37,979 nt of DNA from Aeromicrobium sp. (GCA_025965175.1 JAOPXL010000025.1:1-37979), one strand, 5' to 3'; positions 27,761 to 35,500 are shown, counted from the first letter of the stretch. Notes: generated by a model not told the origin, from the letters alone. Program-made: numbers and translations.

Positions 27761-29098
27761 GTGCAGAACATTCTCGATGCCATCCAGGCCGGTGACACGT
27801 CCTCCCAGGACTTCGCCAACATCGCCCTCCCCGAGACCTACAAGGGCATCACCGTCCACAAGGACGAGGTGGACATGTTCGAAGGGCTCGCCAGCCGGGA
27901 CAAGGACCCGCGCAAGAGCCTGCACCTCGACGACGTGCCAATCCCCGAGCTCGCTCCTGGCGAGGCACTCGTCGCGGTCATGGCCAGCGCGATCAACTAC
28001 AACACCGTCTGGACCTCGATCTTCGAGCCGGTCTCGACGTTCAGCTTCCTCGAGCGCTACGGCCGACTGAGCGAGTACACGAAGCGTCACGACCTGCCGT
28101 ACCACGTCGTCGGCTCCGACCTGGCCGGCGTCGTCCTGCGCACCGGTCCGGGCGTCAACGCCTGGGCGCCGGGTGCCGAGGTCGTCGCGCACTGCCTGTC
28201 CGTCGAGCTCGAGAGCCCCGACGGCCACGACGACACGATGATGGACCCGCAGCAGCGCATCTGGGGCTTCGAGACCAACTTCGGTGGCCTCGCCCAGCTC
28301 GCGATCGTCAAGTCCAACCAGCTCCTGCCCAAGCCCGACCACCTCACCTGGGAGGAAGCCGCGAGCCCGGGTCTGGTCAACGCCACCGCATACCGCCAGC
28401 TGGTGTCGAAGAACGGCGCCAACATGAAGCAGGGCGACACCGTCCTGATCTGGGGCGCCTCCGGCGGCCTCGGTTCGTACGCCACGCAGTTCGCCCTGAA
28501 CGGTGGCGCGATCCCGGTCTGTGTCGTGTCCTCCCCCGAGAAGGCCGAGATCGTCCGCTCACTGGGTGCCGAGCATGTCATCGACCGCTCGGCCGAGGGC
28601 TACAAGTTCTGGAAGGACGAGAACACCCAGGACCCCAAGGAGTGGCAGCGCTTCGGCAAGAAGATCCGTGAGCTCACGGGTGGCGAGGACCCCGACATCG
28701 TCTTCGAGCACCCTGGCCGCGAGACCTTCGGCGCCTCGGTCTACGTCACGCGCAAGGGCGGCACGATCATCACCTGCGCGTCGACGTCGGGCTACATGCA
28801 CCAGTACGACAACCGCTACCTCTGGATGAACCTCAAGAACATCAAGAGCTCGCACTTCGCCAACTACCGCGAGGCGTTCGAGGCCAACCGGCTCATCGAC
28901 AAGGGTCTGATCCACCCGACCCTGTCGCGCGTCTACAAGCTGGAGGACACCGGCCAGGCCGCTCTCGACGTGCACCACAACCTGCACCAGGGCAAGGTCG
29001 GCGTCCTGTGCCTCGCCCCGGAGGAGGGCCTCGGCGTGCGCGACGAGGAGAAGCGCACGTTGCACATCGACAAGATCAACCGGTTCCGCGGGGTCTGA
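27761..29098 (+). CDS. ccr: Crotonyl-CoA carboxylase/reductase
   Basis: A 445-residue MDR-family enzyme that reductively carboxylates crotonyl-CoA with NADPH and CO2 to (2S)-ethylmalonyl-CoA, the key step of the ethylmalonyl-CoA pathway. The GTG at 27761 (VQNILDAIQAGD) has GAAGGA upstream and gives residue numbers equal to the Kitasatospora enzyme. The four CO2-binding residues described there fall in place: Asn81 (AINYNTVW), Phe170-Glu171 (GFETNFGG) and His365 (KSSHFANYR). NADPH-binding VLIWGASGGLGSYATQFA is at 228-245. An ATG at 27713 would lie inside the operator-like repeat and is less likely. A strong terminator follows. Confidence 0.96.
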   Translation: MQNILDAIQAGDTSSQDFANIALPETYKGITVHKDEVDMFEGLASRDKDPRKSLHLDDVPIPELAPGEALVAVMASAINYNTVWTSIFEPVSTFSFLERYGRLSEYTKRHDLPYHVVGSDLAGVVLRTGPGVNAWAPGAEVVAHCLSVELESPDGHDDTMMDPQQRIWGFETNFGGLAQLAIVKSNQLLPKPDHLTWEEAASPGLVNATAYRQLVSKNGANMKQGDTVLIWGASGGLGSYATQFALNGGAIPVCVVSSPEKAEIVRSLGAEHVIDRSAEGYKFWKDENTQDPKEWQRFGKKIRELTGGEDPDIVFEHPGRETFGASVYVTRKGGTIITCASTSGYMHQYDNRYLWMNLKNIKSSHFANYREAFEANRLIDKGLIHPTLSRVYKLEDTGQAALDVHHNLHQGKVGVLCLAPEEGLGVRDEEKRTLHIDKINRFRGV

Positions 29099-29122
29099 GT
29101 CCAGCAGGACTCCAGCAGCCGC

Positions 29123-29167
29123 ACGACGCACGGGTACGACCGCGATTCGGTCGTACCCGTGCTTCGT
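29123..29167 (+). terminator. Rho-independent-type terminator after ccr
   Basis: The perfect 15-bp stem GCACGGGTACGACCG (29128-29142) pairs with 29148-29162 around a 5-base loop. It extends by 4 more pairs past a single mismatch to 29123/29167. The following T-run is short, as is usual in GC-rich genomes. Confidence 0.85.
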
Positions 29168-29224
29168 CCCGGGAGGTAAGGTGGGCCTCACCCCACACCC
29201 CCCACTTTGACGAACGGGAACAGC

Positions 29225-30412
29225 ATGTCCGACCAGCCCGGATTGTCCATCTTCGACTCGGCCGACAAGGCCGGCGACGCAACGTTCCCGCTGGCGCGCC
29301 GCGGCGGATACGACAGCGATGCGGTCGACGCATGGGTCCGCAGCCAGTCCGCGGAGTTCCAGCGCGCCGTCGAGAGCCTGAAGGCCGCCGAGGACGAGAA
29401 CGACGGCCTGCGCGATCTCGTCGACCAGCTCAAAGAGCGGGTCGAGGCGATCGAGAAGCCCAACTACACGGGGCTCGGCAACCACGCCGCCCAGCTGCTC
29501 GGCCTGGCCGAGCAGGAGGCTGAGGACGTCCGCAGCCGCGCCAACCGCGAAGCCATCGAGCTCGTCACAAAGGCCGAGGAAGAGGCCGCGATCGTGCGCG
29601 CCTCGGCCCACCACGATGCGGAGGAGCTGCGCAGCCAGGCGGCCCTCGAGCTCGATGAGAAGCGCAAGGGCCTGCTGGTCGACGCCGAGACGATGCACGC
29701 CGACGCGCTCGCCCACTCCGAGGACCTGCGCGCGCAGGCCGAGCGGGAGGCCGCCCAGCTCAAGCTGGCCGCCGAACAGGACGCCCAGAACATGCGCCTC
29801 GGCGCGACCCGCGACGTCGAGCAGGCCCGGGCCGCGGCCGACCGCGAGGTCTCCGAGGCCCGCCGCGTGCTGGCGGTCGAGAAGGAGCGCCTGGCCCGCG
29901 AGGCCTCCGAGAACCACGCCTCTGCGATGGAGCAGACCGGCAAGCTGGTCAAGGACGCCGAGACGCGTGCCGCCGCGGCTGACGAGCGCGCCCGCAACAT
30001 CATGAGTCAGGCGGCCAAGGCCCGGGACGCCGCGAGCACCGAGGCCGCTCGTCTGCTCGACCAGACCAAGACCCAGGCGGCGCAGCTCGTCTCCAGCGCC
30101 AACGCCGAGGCCCAGAAGATTCGGGCCACCGCGACGACCGAGGCCGAGCGCCAGACGCGTCTGCTGCGCTCGGAGGTCGAGGAGCTGCAGCGTCGCAAGG
30201 ACGGCATCATGGCCCAGATGGGGCAGCTGCGTGACATCGTGTCGACCTTTGCCCCGGGCGTCCCGGCGGACGAGACGCCCGCAGAGGCCAGGACCGGCGA
30301 TGAGCCGGCTGCGGCAGCCGCTGCGCCCAGCCAGGTGGCCCCGGCCGACCAGGACAAGCCCACCGCCGCGAAGACTCCGGGCCAGGCCGCCGGCGGCAAG
30401 CCCTCCGACTGA
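29225..30412 (+). CDS. DivIVA/FilP-like coiled-coil protein
   Basis: A 395-residue cytosolic protein dominated by coiled coil. The N-terminus carries a DivIVA-like block (FPLARRGGYDSDAVDAWV, about 21-38). A long Ala/Glu/Arg-rich heptad region follows (about 45-345, with recurring AEQEAEDVRSRA and AEREAAQLKLAAEQDA segments), then a disordered Pro/Ala-rich tail. Such proteins organise polar growth or cell division scaffolds in actinobacteria. In Streptomyces the coiled-coil genes scy and filP lie beside an epimerase-thiolase-meaB block, as I recall, so it may be the local counterpart with extra genes inserted. CGGGAA precedes ATG 29225, and a TAAGGT hexamer at 29177-29182 may be the -10. Confidence 0.85.
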   Translation: MSDQPGLSIFDSADKAGDATFPLARRGGYDSDAVDAWVRSQSAEFQRAVESLKAAEDENDGLRDLVDQLKERVEAIEKPNYTGLGNHAAQLLGLAEQEAEDVRSRANREAIELVTKAEEEAAIVRASAHHDAEELRSQAALELDEKRKGLLVDAETMHADALAHSEDLRAQAEREAAQLKLAAEQDAQNMRLGATRDVEQARAAADREVSEARRVLAVEKERLAREASENHASAMEQTGKLVKDAETRAAAADERARNIMSQAAKARDAASTEAARLLDQTKTQAAQLVSSANAEAQKIRATATTEAERQTRLLRSEVEELQRRKDGIMAQMGQLRDIVSTFAPGVPADETPAEARTGDEPAAAAAAPSQVAPADQDKPTAAKTPGQAAGGKPSD

Positions 30413-30426
30413 TCCGGGCCCTGGGT

Positions 30427-30463
30427 CGGACGTGCCGTGGTCAGTCGGGCCGCGGCACGTCCG
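30427..30463. terminator. Bidirectional terminator between coiled-coil and hydrolase genes
   Basis: The arms CGGACGTGCCGTGG (30427-30440) and CCGCGGCACGTCCG (30450-30463) pair over 14 positions with one G-U type mismatch and a 9-base loop. The right arm lies inside the last codons of the convergent hydrolase gene. Confidence 0.8.
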
Positions 30464-31229
30464 CGAACGACGCGACCGTCCGGTCGCGGTACGCCGAGGA
30501 GTCGGCTTGCTCGATCGGTCCGTCCCAGGTGGACGGCAGCGGCAGTGGCACCGAGGGCGCCAGCTTGCGGGTGATCTCGTCCAGGACGCGCTCGGAGTCG
30601 CCGACCCACAGGTGCTTCGCGCCGTCAACCGCGATGACCTCGGCCTGCGGGATCGCGGCGAACCGCTCCCGCGCCTCCGGCGGCTGGAGGTAGTCGTCGT
30701 GCTCGGGAATGAGCGCGGTGACGGGCCTGCCGGACTCGGCCCAGGCGGTCAGGTCCGCCGGCGTCGAGTAGCGCAGCGGCGGCGACAGCAGGACGATGCC
30801 CTCGACGGAGGGCTCGAGGCCGTACTTCAAGGTCAGGTCGGTGCCGAACGACCAGCCGACCAGCCAGATGTGCGGGAGGTCGGCGAACTCGGCGTGCTCG
30901 ACCGCGGCCGCGACGTCGAAGCGTTCGCTGGTTCCGTTGTCGAACGAGCCCTCGCTCGTCCCCTGGACGCTCGAGGTGCCGCGGGTGTTGAAGCGCAGCA
31001 CGGCGATGCCCGCCAGCGCCGGCAACCGATAGGACGCCTTGCGGAACAGGTGGCTGTCCATCATCCCGCCGTGCGTCGGCAGCGGGTGCAGGCAGATCAT
31101 CGTCGCGACGGGCGGCCGGTCCAGCGGCAGCGCGAGCTCGCCGACCAGGCTCAAGCCGTCGGCAGTCTCGAGCATGATCTGCTCGCGCCGTGCCGGCAGG
31201 ACGGAATTGCCACGGATCTTCTCAGTCAT
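30441..31229 (-). CDS. Alpha/beta-hydrolase fold protein
   Basis: A 262-residue serine hydrolase. The nucleophile elbow is VGWSFGTD (Ser127), the acid lies in IPEHDDYL (Asp178 or Asp179) and the base is in GAKHLWVG (His206). The N-terminal half has LHPLPTHGGMMDSH and VLRFNTRGTSSVQGTSEG, the dienelactone-hydrolase/KANL3-like pattern of short-chain acyl hydrolases. Substrate unknown. Its ATG follows the stop of a small zinc-finger-like gene by 4 bases, with AGGA before it, so the two are co-transcribed. Confidence 0.9.
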   Translation of the reverse strand: MTEKIRGNSVLPARREQIMLETADGLSLVGELALPLDRPPVATMICLHPLPTHGGMMDSHLFRKASYRLPALAGIAVLRFNTRGTSSVQGTSEGSFDNGTSERFDVAAAVEHAEFADLPHIWLVGWSFGTDLTLKYGLEPSVEGIVLLSPPLRYSTPADLTAWAESGRPVTALIPEHDDYLQPPEARERFAAIPQAEVIAVDGAKHLWVGDSERVLDEITRKLAPSVPLPLPSTWDGPIEQADSSAYRDRTVASFADVPRPD

Positions 31230-31233
31230 GGTC

Positions 31234-31500
31234 CTAGTGCTTCCTGGCCCAGCAGGCCGTGTGCCAGTGACGGCGATCGTCGATGGCCGCCTCGCTCAGC
31301 AGCGCCTTCTCGGCGGGCCACGCGACGACGTGGGCCCGTCCGCGGGCGATGAGCTGTGCGCACCCCGGGCACCGGTAGTCCTTGGTCGACGAGCCGCGGG
31401 TCGTACGGACGAGCCACTCCCCGTCAGCCTTGTGCTCGTGCTGCTCCGGCGGGCTCCGCAGCGGCGCCGGCGCGGGACGCGCAACTCTTCTGCGGGGCAT
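31234..31500 (-). CDS. Small zinc-finger-like protein
   Basis: An 88-residue basic protein. The C-terminal half has YRCPGCAQLI and RRHWHTACWARK, giving CxxC...HxxxC ligands typical of a treble-clef or HNH-like zinc site. The N-terminus is Arg/Pro-rich. Conserved proteins of this form occur next to alpha/beta-hydrolase genes in actinobacteria, as I recall; their function is not established. The start is leaderless: TAGACT lies 6 bases before ATG 31500. It is the first gene of a two-gene operon with the hydrolase. Confidence 0.8.
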   Translation of the reverse strand: MPRRRVARPAPAPLRSPPEQHEHKADGEWLVRTTRGSSTKDYRCPGCAQLIARGRAHVVAWPAEKALLSEAAIDDRRHWHTACWARKH

Positions 31501-31506
31501 GCGCCC

Positions 31507-31512
31507 AGTCTA
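31507..31512 (-). promoter_or_regulatory. Leaderless -10 element for the zinc-finger-like gene
   Basis: TAGACT on the minus strand is followed by GGGCGC (6 bases) and ATG 31500. Confidence 0.55.
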
Positions 31513-31610
31513 CGGACGGGGCCACCCAGCGGTGGACACCCGGTGAGCGGTGCGCCAGCGTCCAGGAACTCCGGCTGGAGTGGCCGCCAGCGCACCGCCC
31601 GTCGGCACGC

Positions 31611-31958
31611 CTAGACGCAGTAGCGCCGGATCCAACCCTCGTGTGCCGCCGACCGGGCGATGGCGTCCGCGAATGACACCACGCTGACCTTCTCCCCGCG
31701 GGCGGGCTGGAACAGGACCACATCGGTCAGGGTCGGCTTCTCCGAGCAGCGCAGGCCGGCCCGTTCCTGGGACGCGATCGCCGCGCCGAGCACCCGGTCG
31801 GTCCCGGACGCGTCGAGGACGACCACACTGGCCGGCGTCCCGTACTGCGCCATGAACGCCTGCACCGAGACGAAGCCGACCAGGAGCGCCGTCGCCAACG
31901 CCAGGCAGGTCGACCGCACGAACCGCGCTGATGCACTCACGTAGGTCGACATGAACAT
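31611..31958 (-). CDS. Small membrane-anchored or secreted protein, unknown
   Basis: A 115-residue protein with one N-terminal hydrophobic segment (STCLALATALLVGFVSVQAF) that may be an uncleaved anchor or signal peptide, followed by a small domain. There are two cysteines in the exported part (AGLRCSEKP and the C-terminal IRRYCV), which could pair. The ATG at 31958 has AGGAG about 6 bases upstream. It stands alone between the hbd terminator and the zinc-finger operon. I recognise no family. Confidence 0.65.
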   Translation of the reverse strand: MFMSTYVSASARFVRSTCLALATALLVGFVSVQAFMAQYGTPASVVVLDASGTDRVLGAAIASQERAGLRCSEKPTLTDVVLFQPARGEKVSVVSFADAIARSAAHEGWIRRYCV

Positions 31959-31995
31959 CGTGCGCTCCTGCTGGTCGGTCCCCCGCACAGAGCAA

Positions 31996-32026
31996 CGAGG
32001 CCGGAACCCTGGGGTTACCGGCCTCG
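31996..32026 (-). terminator. Terminator downstream of hbd
   Basis: The perfect 9-base arms CGAGGCCGG (31996-32004) and CCGGCCTCG (32018-32026) have further AACC/GGTT pairing inside the loop. The element lies about 47 bases after the hbd stop on the minus strand. Confidence 0.75.
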
Positions 32027-32072
32027 CGGCATCAACATCTCACGCCCTCACGGCGTGACCTCTTTCGAATCC

Positions 32073-33263
32073 TCAGTACGTGTGGAAGCCCTCGCCGGTC
32101 TTGCGACCCAGCTTGCCCTCAGCCACCAGGCGCTCCAGTGTCGGCGCGGGCTGCCAGCCGGCGTGCCCGAAGGTGCCGACCAGGGACTGCTGGATCGCGA
32201 GCGACACGTCGTTGCCGACGACGTCGAGCAGCTGGAAAGGCCCCATCGGCAGCTTGGTCGCCTTGAGCGCCTCGTCGATCTCGTCGAGCGAGCCACCGTC
32301 GGCCTCGTGCAGCTTGATCGCGTCGTTGAGGTAGGGGAACAGCAAGGCGTTGACGATGAAGCCGGCACGGTCACCGCACGACACGGGGTGCTTGCCGGTG
32401 GCCAGGCACAATGCCCGCACGGTCTCGTCGACCTCGACCGACGTGGCGTCAGCCGTGACGACCTCGACGAGCTTCATGACGGCGGCGGGATTGAAGAAGT
32501 GCATGCCGATGACGTCTTGGGGACGGCTCGTCGCGGCGGCGCAGGCGTTGATGGACAGCGACGACGTCGTCGTGGCCAGGATCGCGCCGGGCTTGGCGAT
32601 GCGGTCCAGGTCGGCGAACAATGCGAGCTTGATGTCGAGGTCCTCGGCGATGGCCTCCACGATGATGTCGGCGTCGGCGAGCGCCTCGCGCTCCGTCGCA
32701 CCGGTCAGGCGACCCAGGACCGCGGCCTTGCCGTCCTCGTCGAGCTTGCCGCGCGAGACCGCCTTGTCGAGGCTCTTGGTGATTGCGGCGACGACGCCGG
32801 CGATCTTGTCCTCGCCGCGTCCCACGAACGTCACGTCGTACCCAGCCTTGGCGAACACCTCGACGATGCCCGAGGCCATCGTGCCGGTGCCGACGACGCC
32901 GACCCGGTTGATCTCGTGGCGCAGCTGGGGCGTCGCGTCGCCGTCGGCGGTGGCCGCCGCGAACGTCGTCCCGTCGGCGGCCTGCGCGCTCAGCACCGCG
33001 ACGGGCTGGTGCAGCTCGTCCCCCGTCTCGGCGTACAGCTTGTCGAGGCCGGTCACGACGGTCTGCGCGCCGAGCGCGTCGACCAGGGCCAGCGGTCCGA
33101 TCGGGTAGCCACAGCCGAACCGCATCGACGCGTCGATGTCGGCGGCGGTCGCGTAGCCGCTCTCGTACATCGTGGCGGCATGGTTGAGGTACGGCAGCAG
33201 AAGCTTTCGTGCAATCTCAGCGGCCGGGTCGCTTGCGGCGAGACGATCGGCGATTTCCTGCAT
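32073..33263 (-). CDS. 3-hydroxybutyryl-CoA dehydrogenase with an extra N-terminal 3HCDH domain
   Basis: A 396-residue 3-hydroxyacyl-CoA dehydrogenase. ATG 33263 has GAGGAG 6 bases upstream. Residues about 15-70 (LLLPYLNHAATMYESG, then YPIGPLALVDALG) form a copy of the C-terminal 3HCDH domain. The NAD-binding domain follows (VGVVGTGTMASGIVEVFA, 121-138; catalytic His255 in GMHFFNPAAVMKLVEV), then the regular 3HCDH domain (VNALLFPYLNDAIKLHEADG, then LPMGPFQLLDVVG). The order C-N-C is unusual. The protein oxidises or forms (S)-3-hydroxybutyryl-CoA and could feed crotonase and Ccr. It has its own promoter and terminator. Confidence 0.92.
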   Translation of the reverse strand: MQEIADRLAASDPAAEIARKLLLPYLNHAATMYESGYATAADIDASMRFGCGYPIGPLALVDALGAQTVVTGLDKLYAETGDELHQPVAVLSAQAADGTTFAAATADGDATPQLRHEINRVGVVGTGTMASGIVEVFAKAGYDVTFVGRGEDKIAGVVAAITKSLDKAVSRGKLDEDGKAAVLGRLTGATEREALADADIIVEAIAEDLDIKLALFADLDRIAKPGAILATTTSSLSINACAAATSRPQDVIGMHFFNPAAVMKLVEVVTADATSVEVDETVRALCLATGKHPVSCGDRAGFIVNALLFPYLNDAIKLHEADGGSLDEIDEALKATKLPMGPFQLLDVVGNDVSLAIQQSLVGTFGHAGWQPAPTLERLVAEGKLGRKTGEGFHTY

Positions 33264-33289
33264 GGCTACTCCTCGGTAATAAAGCGGTC

Positions 33290-33322
33290 GTGCCACACTA
33301 ACGTGACACTGCTGCCGGTCAA
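33290..33322 (-). promoter_or_regulatory. hbd promoter with overlapping inverted repeat
   Basis: On the minus strand, -35 TTGACC (33322-33317), a 16-base spacer and -10 TAGTGT (33300-33295) precede hbd. The repeat GTGCCAC-ACTAAC-GTGACAC (33290-33309; arms match at 6 of 7) covers the -10 and is a candidate operator. Confidence 0.5.
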
Positions 33323-33334
33323 TATGGGAGAACG

Positions 33335-33736
33335 ATGAATCGACGTATGACGATGGCCACAACCGTCGCCGGCATCGCACTGTCGGCGCTCGCAGGATGT
33401 GGCGCGAGCGACTCCGACGGTGCCGTGACCTCTCCGAGCAAGACAGCCACACCCCCCGCCGTCACGACCCAGGCCCCCTCGGTCGATCCCGACACCGACG
33501 GCGCCGTCGACCTGCGCGGGGACTGGGAGATCAAGACTGAGGACTACGTCCTGCACCTGGTCGAGGACGGCACGTTCATCCAGGACTACATGGGCATCGA
33601 GGACTTCCGCACCGGCAAATACTCCGTCAAGGGACGCACGATCTGGCTCGTCGGCGACGACGGCGACACCGACAAGGGCACGATCGTCGGTGACACCCTC
33701 CAGTTCACGCTCGGCACCGCGACGAGGGTGAAGTGA
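33335..33736 (+). CDS. Small lipoprotein, unknown
   Basis: A 133-residue protein. The lipoprotein signal peptide ends in LAGC ([13 protein letters not shown], Cys22). A Ser/Thr/Pro-rich linker follows, then a compact beta-rich domain ([37 protein letters not shown]) that resembles a lipocalin-like small barrel; this is tentative. GGGAGA precedes ATG 33335. Its stop overlaps the GTG start of nucS by 4 bases, so expression is coupled to a DNA repair gene with no evident functional link. Confidence 0.8.
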   Translation: MNRRMTMATTVAGIALSALAGCGASDSDGAVTSPSKTATPPAVTTQAPSVDPDTDGAVDLRGDWEIKTEDYVLHLVEDGTFIQDYMGIEDFRTGKYSVKGRTIWLVGDDGDTDKGTIVGDTLQFTLGTATRVK

Positions 33737-34410
33737 GGCTGGTCGTCGCTCGCTGCCAGGTCGACTACGCGGGGCGGCTCGCCGCTCATCTGCCGCTCGC
33801 GACGCGGGTCATCATGGTCAAGAACGACGGCTCGGTGCTGATCCACTCCGATGGCGGGTCCTACAAGCCGCTCAACTGGATGAGCCCTCCGTGCACCCTG
33901 CGCGAGGGCACGACGGACGACGGCGTCGCCGAATGGGTCGTGACCGCCGGCAAGACCGACGACACGCTGCGCATCCGGATCGAAGAGGTCCTGCACGACT
34001 CCGCACACGAGCTCGGCGTCGATCCCGGCCTGCGCAAGGACGGCGTCGAGAAGCACCTGCAGGAGCTGCTCGCCGAGCACACCGCCGCCCTCGGCGCCGG
34101 CATGACGTTGGTCCGGCGCGAGTTCATGACCGCGATCGGCCCGGTCGACCTGCTGTGCCGGGATACCGACAACGCCTCGGTCGCGGTCGAGATCAAGCGC
34201 CGCGGCGACATCGACGGGGTCGAGCAGCTGACCCGCTACCTCGAGCTCATGAACCGCGATCCCTCGCTGCGACCGGTGCGCGGCATCTTCGCGGCCCAGG
34301 AGATCAAGCCGCAGGCGCGGGTCCTGGCCACGGACCGCGGCATCGAGTGCGTCGTCGTCAACTACGACGAGCTCCGCGGCATCGACGACCCGTCACTGCG
34401 ACTGTTCTAG
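33733..34410 (+). CDS. nucS: Mismatch-specific endonuclease NucS/EndoMS
   Basis: A 225-residue PD-(D/E)xK nuclease that cuts both strands at mismatches in the actinobacterial MutSL-independent repair pathway. The N-terminal DNA-binding/dimer domain starts [16 protein letters not shown]. The nuclease core has Asp139 (GPVDLLCRD) and Glu153/Lys155 ([20 protein letters not shown]). The C-terminus ends SLRLF, the short tail that binds the beta-clamp in this family. The GTG start overlaps the upstream lipoprotein stop (GTGA). Length is normal. Confidence 0.96.
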   Translation: MRLVVARCQVDYAGRLAAHLPLATRVIMVKNDGSVLIHSDGGSYKPLNWMSPPCTLREGTTDDGVAEWVVTAGKTDDTLRIRIEEVLHDSAHELGVDPGLRKDGVEKHLQELLAEHTAALGAGMTLVRREFMTAIGPVDLLCRDTDNASVAVEIKRRGDIDGVEQLTRYLELMNRDPSLRPVRGIFAAQEIKPQARVLATDRGIECVVVNYDELRGIDDPSLRLF

Positions 34411-34429
34411 CGGCCAACCGCGATCGAGG

Positions 34430-34460
34430 GCCCGAGCGGAGCCAGGGCAGGCGCTCGGGC
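34430..34460. terminator. Hairpin terminator after nucS
   Basis: The perfect 9-base arms GCCCGAGCG (34430-34438) and CGCTCGGGC (34452-34460) flank a 13-base loop, between nucS and the convergent inhibitor-like gene. No T-tract is seen. Confidence 0.65.
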
Positions 34461-34512
34461 GGAGCCCGACCGCGACGCAGTCACGGCGGCGGCGAGGAAC
34501 GATCCGCGCGCC

Positions 34513-34932
34513 CTACTGGAGCGGGACGGCGAAGAACGTCGTGCCGAGCTGCTCCCAGCGGTCGATCTCACAGCCGTTCGTACGATCGAAGCTTGCGTCG
34601 ACCCTGACGCCCTCCCAGGAGCCGCGGACGGCCGCCGTCTGCGGCCCACCGTAGATCTGGGTGCACGCCCGGTCCCCCGCCACGGGCTCGAGCACATCCC
34701 GGCCGGCCTTCTGCAAGGCAGCGCACGCCTGCTCGGGCTGCGGGTGATTGCCGCCGGACGGCCCGCACCGCAGGTCGTACGTCGCGGGGTCCGCACCGGC
34801 GTCCGTCGTCACGACGACCGACAGGGTGATGTCGGCGCCCGAAGGTGCCGGGCCTGCCCCGCTGTCGTTCTTCGAGGAGCCGCAGGCCGAGAGCGTCGCC
34901 AACGCGACGAGCGCGAGGACGGACCTACGCAC
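34513..34932 (-). CDS. Subtilisin-inhibitor-like (SSI) lipoprotein
   Basis: A 139-residue exported protein from GTG 34932 (VRRSVLALVALATLSACGSS), with lipobox LSAC. The domain matches the Streptomyces subtilisin inhibitor pattern: YDLRCGPSGGNHPQPEQAC, then ACTQIYGGPQTAAVRGSW and VDASFDRTNGCEIDRW, with the four conserved cysteines. The family inhibits serine proteases outside the cell; a lipid-anchored form would protect the cell surface. The start overlaps the ferritin stop by 8 bases, so it is read from the ferritin transcript and may be iron-regulated. Confidence 0.85.
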   Translation of the reverse strand: MRRSVLALVALATLSACGSSKNDSGAGPAPSGADITLSVVVTTDAGADPATYDLRCGPSGGNHPQPEQACAALQKAGRDVLEPVAGDRACTQIYGGPQTAAVRGSWEGVRVDASFDRTNGCEIDRWEQLGTTFFAVPLQ

Positions 34933-35449
34933 CGGCGATGGGCGGCGCCGTCGGATCGTCGCCGGCACCCTTGTCCTCGCGAGCGACCCAGTCCTCGATC
35001 CGTTCGTAGTCCTCCTTGGACCGCGTCACGACGGCCAGGAGGTCGCTCATCTTCGAGACCTCCTCCACCTGCTCCTTGATGAACCACTGCATGAACTGGT
35101 CCGAGGCGAAGTCGTTGTTCTCCCGGGCGATGCGGGTCAGCTCGTTGATCTGCTGGGTCACCCGCTTCTCCTGGGCGAGCGCTGTGGCAACCGGCTCGAC
35201 GACGTCCGCGAACCCGACGACCGGCGCGTCGAGGGCCGGGATGACCGGCGTCTCGTCGGCGTCGAGGAGGTACTGGACCATCATCATGGCGTGATCTCGC
35301 TCCTCGAGCGCCTGCTGGTAGAACAGCGACGCCAGCTGCGGCATCGTGAGCGACTCGTAGAACGTCGCGATCGCGATGTACTGCTGCTGGGCCTCGAACT
35401 CATGCTTGAGCTGCTGGTTGAGCTGGGTCACGAACGCCGGTGCGGCCAT
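34925..35449 (-). CDS. Ferritin (non-heme, Ftn/BfrB type)
   Basis: A 174-residue four-helix iron-storage protein. Ferroxidase ligands are visible in LKHEFEAQQQYIAIA (Glu and Tyr) and in ALEERDHAMMM (ExxH). NDFASDQFMQWFIKEQVEEV carries the later Glu and Gln. It forms 24-mer cages that oxidise and store iron. AAGGA precedes ATG 35449. A DtxR/IdeR-type iron box (35476-35494) lies 27 bases upstream, in the region shared with a divergent Cys-rich gene. An inhibitor-like lipoprotein gene overlaps its 3' end. Confidence 0.95.
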   Translation of the reverse strand: MAAPAFVTQLNQQLKHEFEAQQQYIAIATFYESLTMPQLASLFYQQALEERDHAMMMVQYLLDADETPVIPALDAPVVGFADVVEPVATALAQEKRVTQQINELTRIARENNDFASDQFMQWFIKEQVEEVSKMSDLLAVVTRSKEDYERIEDWVAREDKGAGDDPTAPPIAGA

Positions 35450-35475
35450 GGTCTCGTCCTTCTCTGGTCTCGAAC

Positions 35476-35494
35476 TAAGGCGAGGCTCACCTCA
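35476..35494. promoter_or_regulatory. DtxR/IdeR-type iron box
   Basis: TAAGGCGAGGCTCACCTCA matches the 19-base IdeR/DmdR consensus TTAGGTTAGGCTAACCTAA at 14 of 19 positions, and keeps the palindromic AGG...CCT core. It sits between ferritin (minus) and the 55-residue Cys-rich gene (plus), covering the likely -35 of the latter. Confidence 0.7.
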
Positions 35495-35500
35495 CGCTGA

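Noticed and set aside
29177-29195. Second iron-box-like sequence before the coiled-coil gene
   Set aside because: TAAGGTGGGCCTCACCCCA matches the IdeR consensus at only 12 of 19 positions, and the gene has no iron link.
33264-33452. Upstream extension of hbd
   Set aside because: The extension would overlap the divergent lipoprotein gene and has no conserved sequence; GAGGAG precedes ATG 33263.
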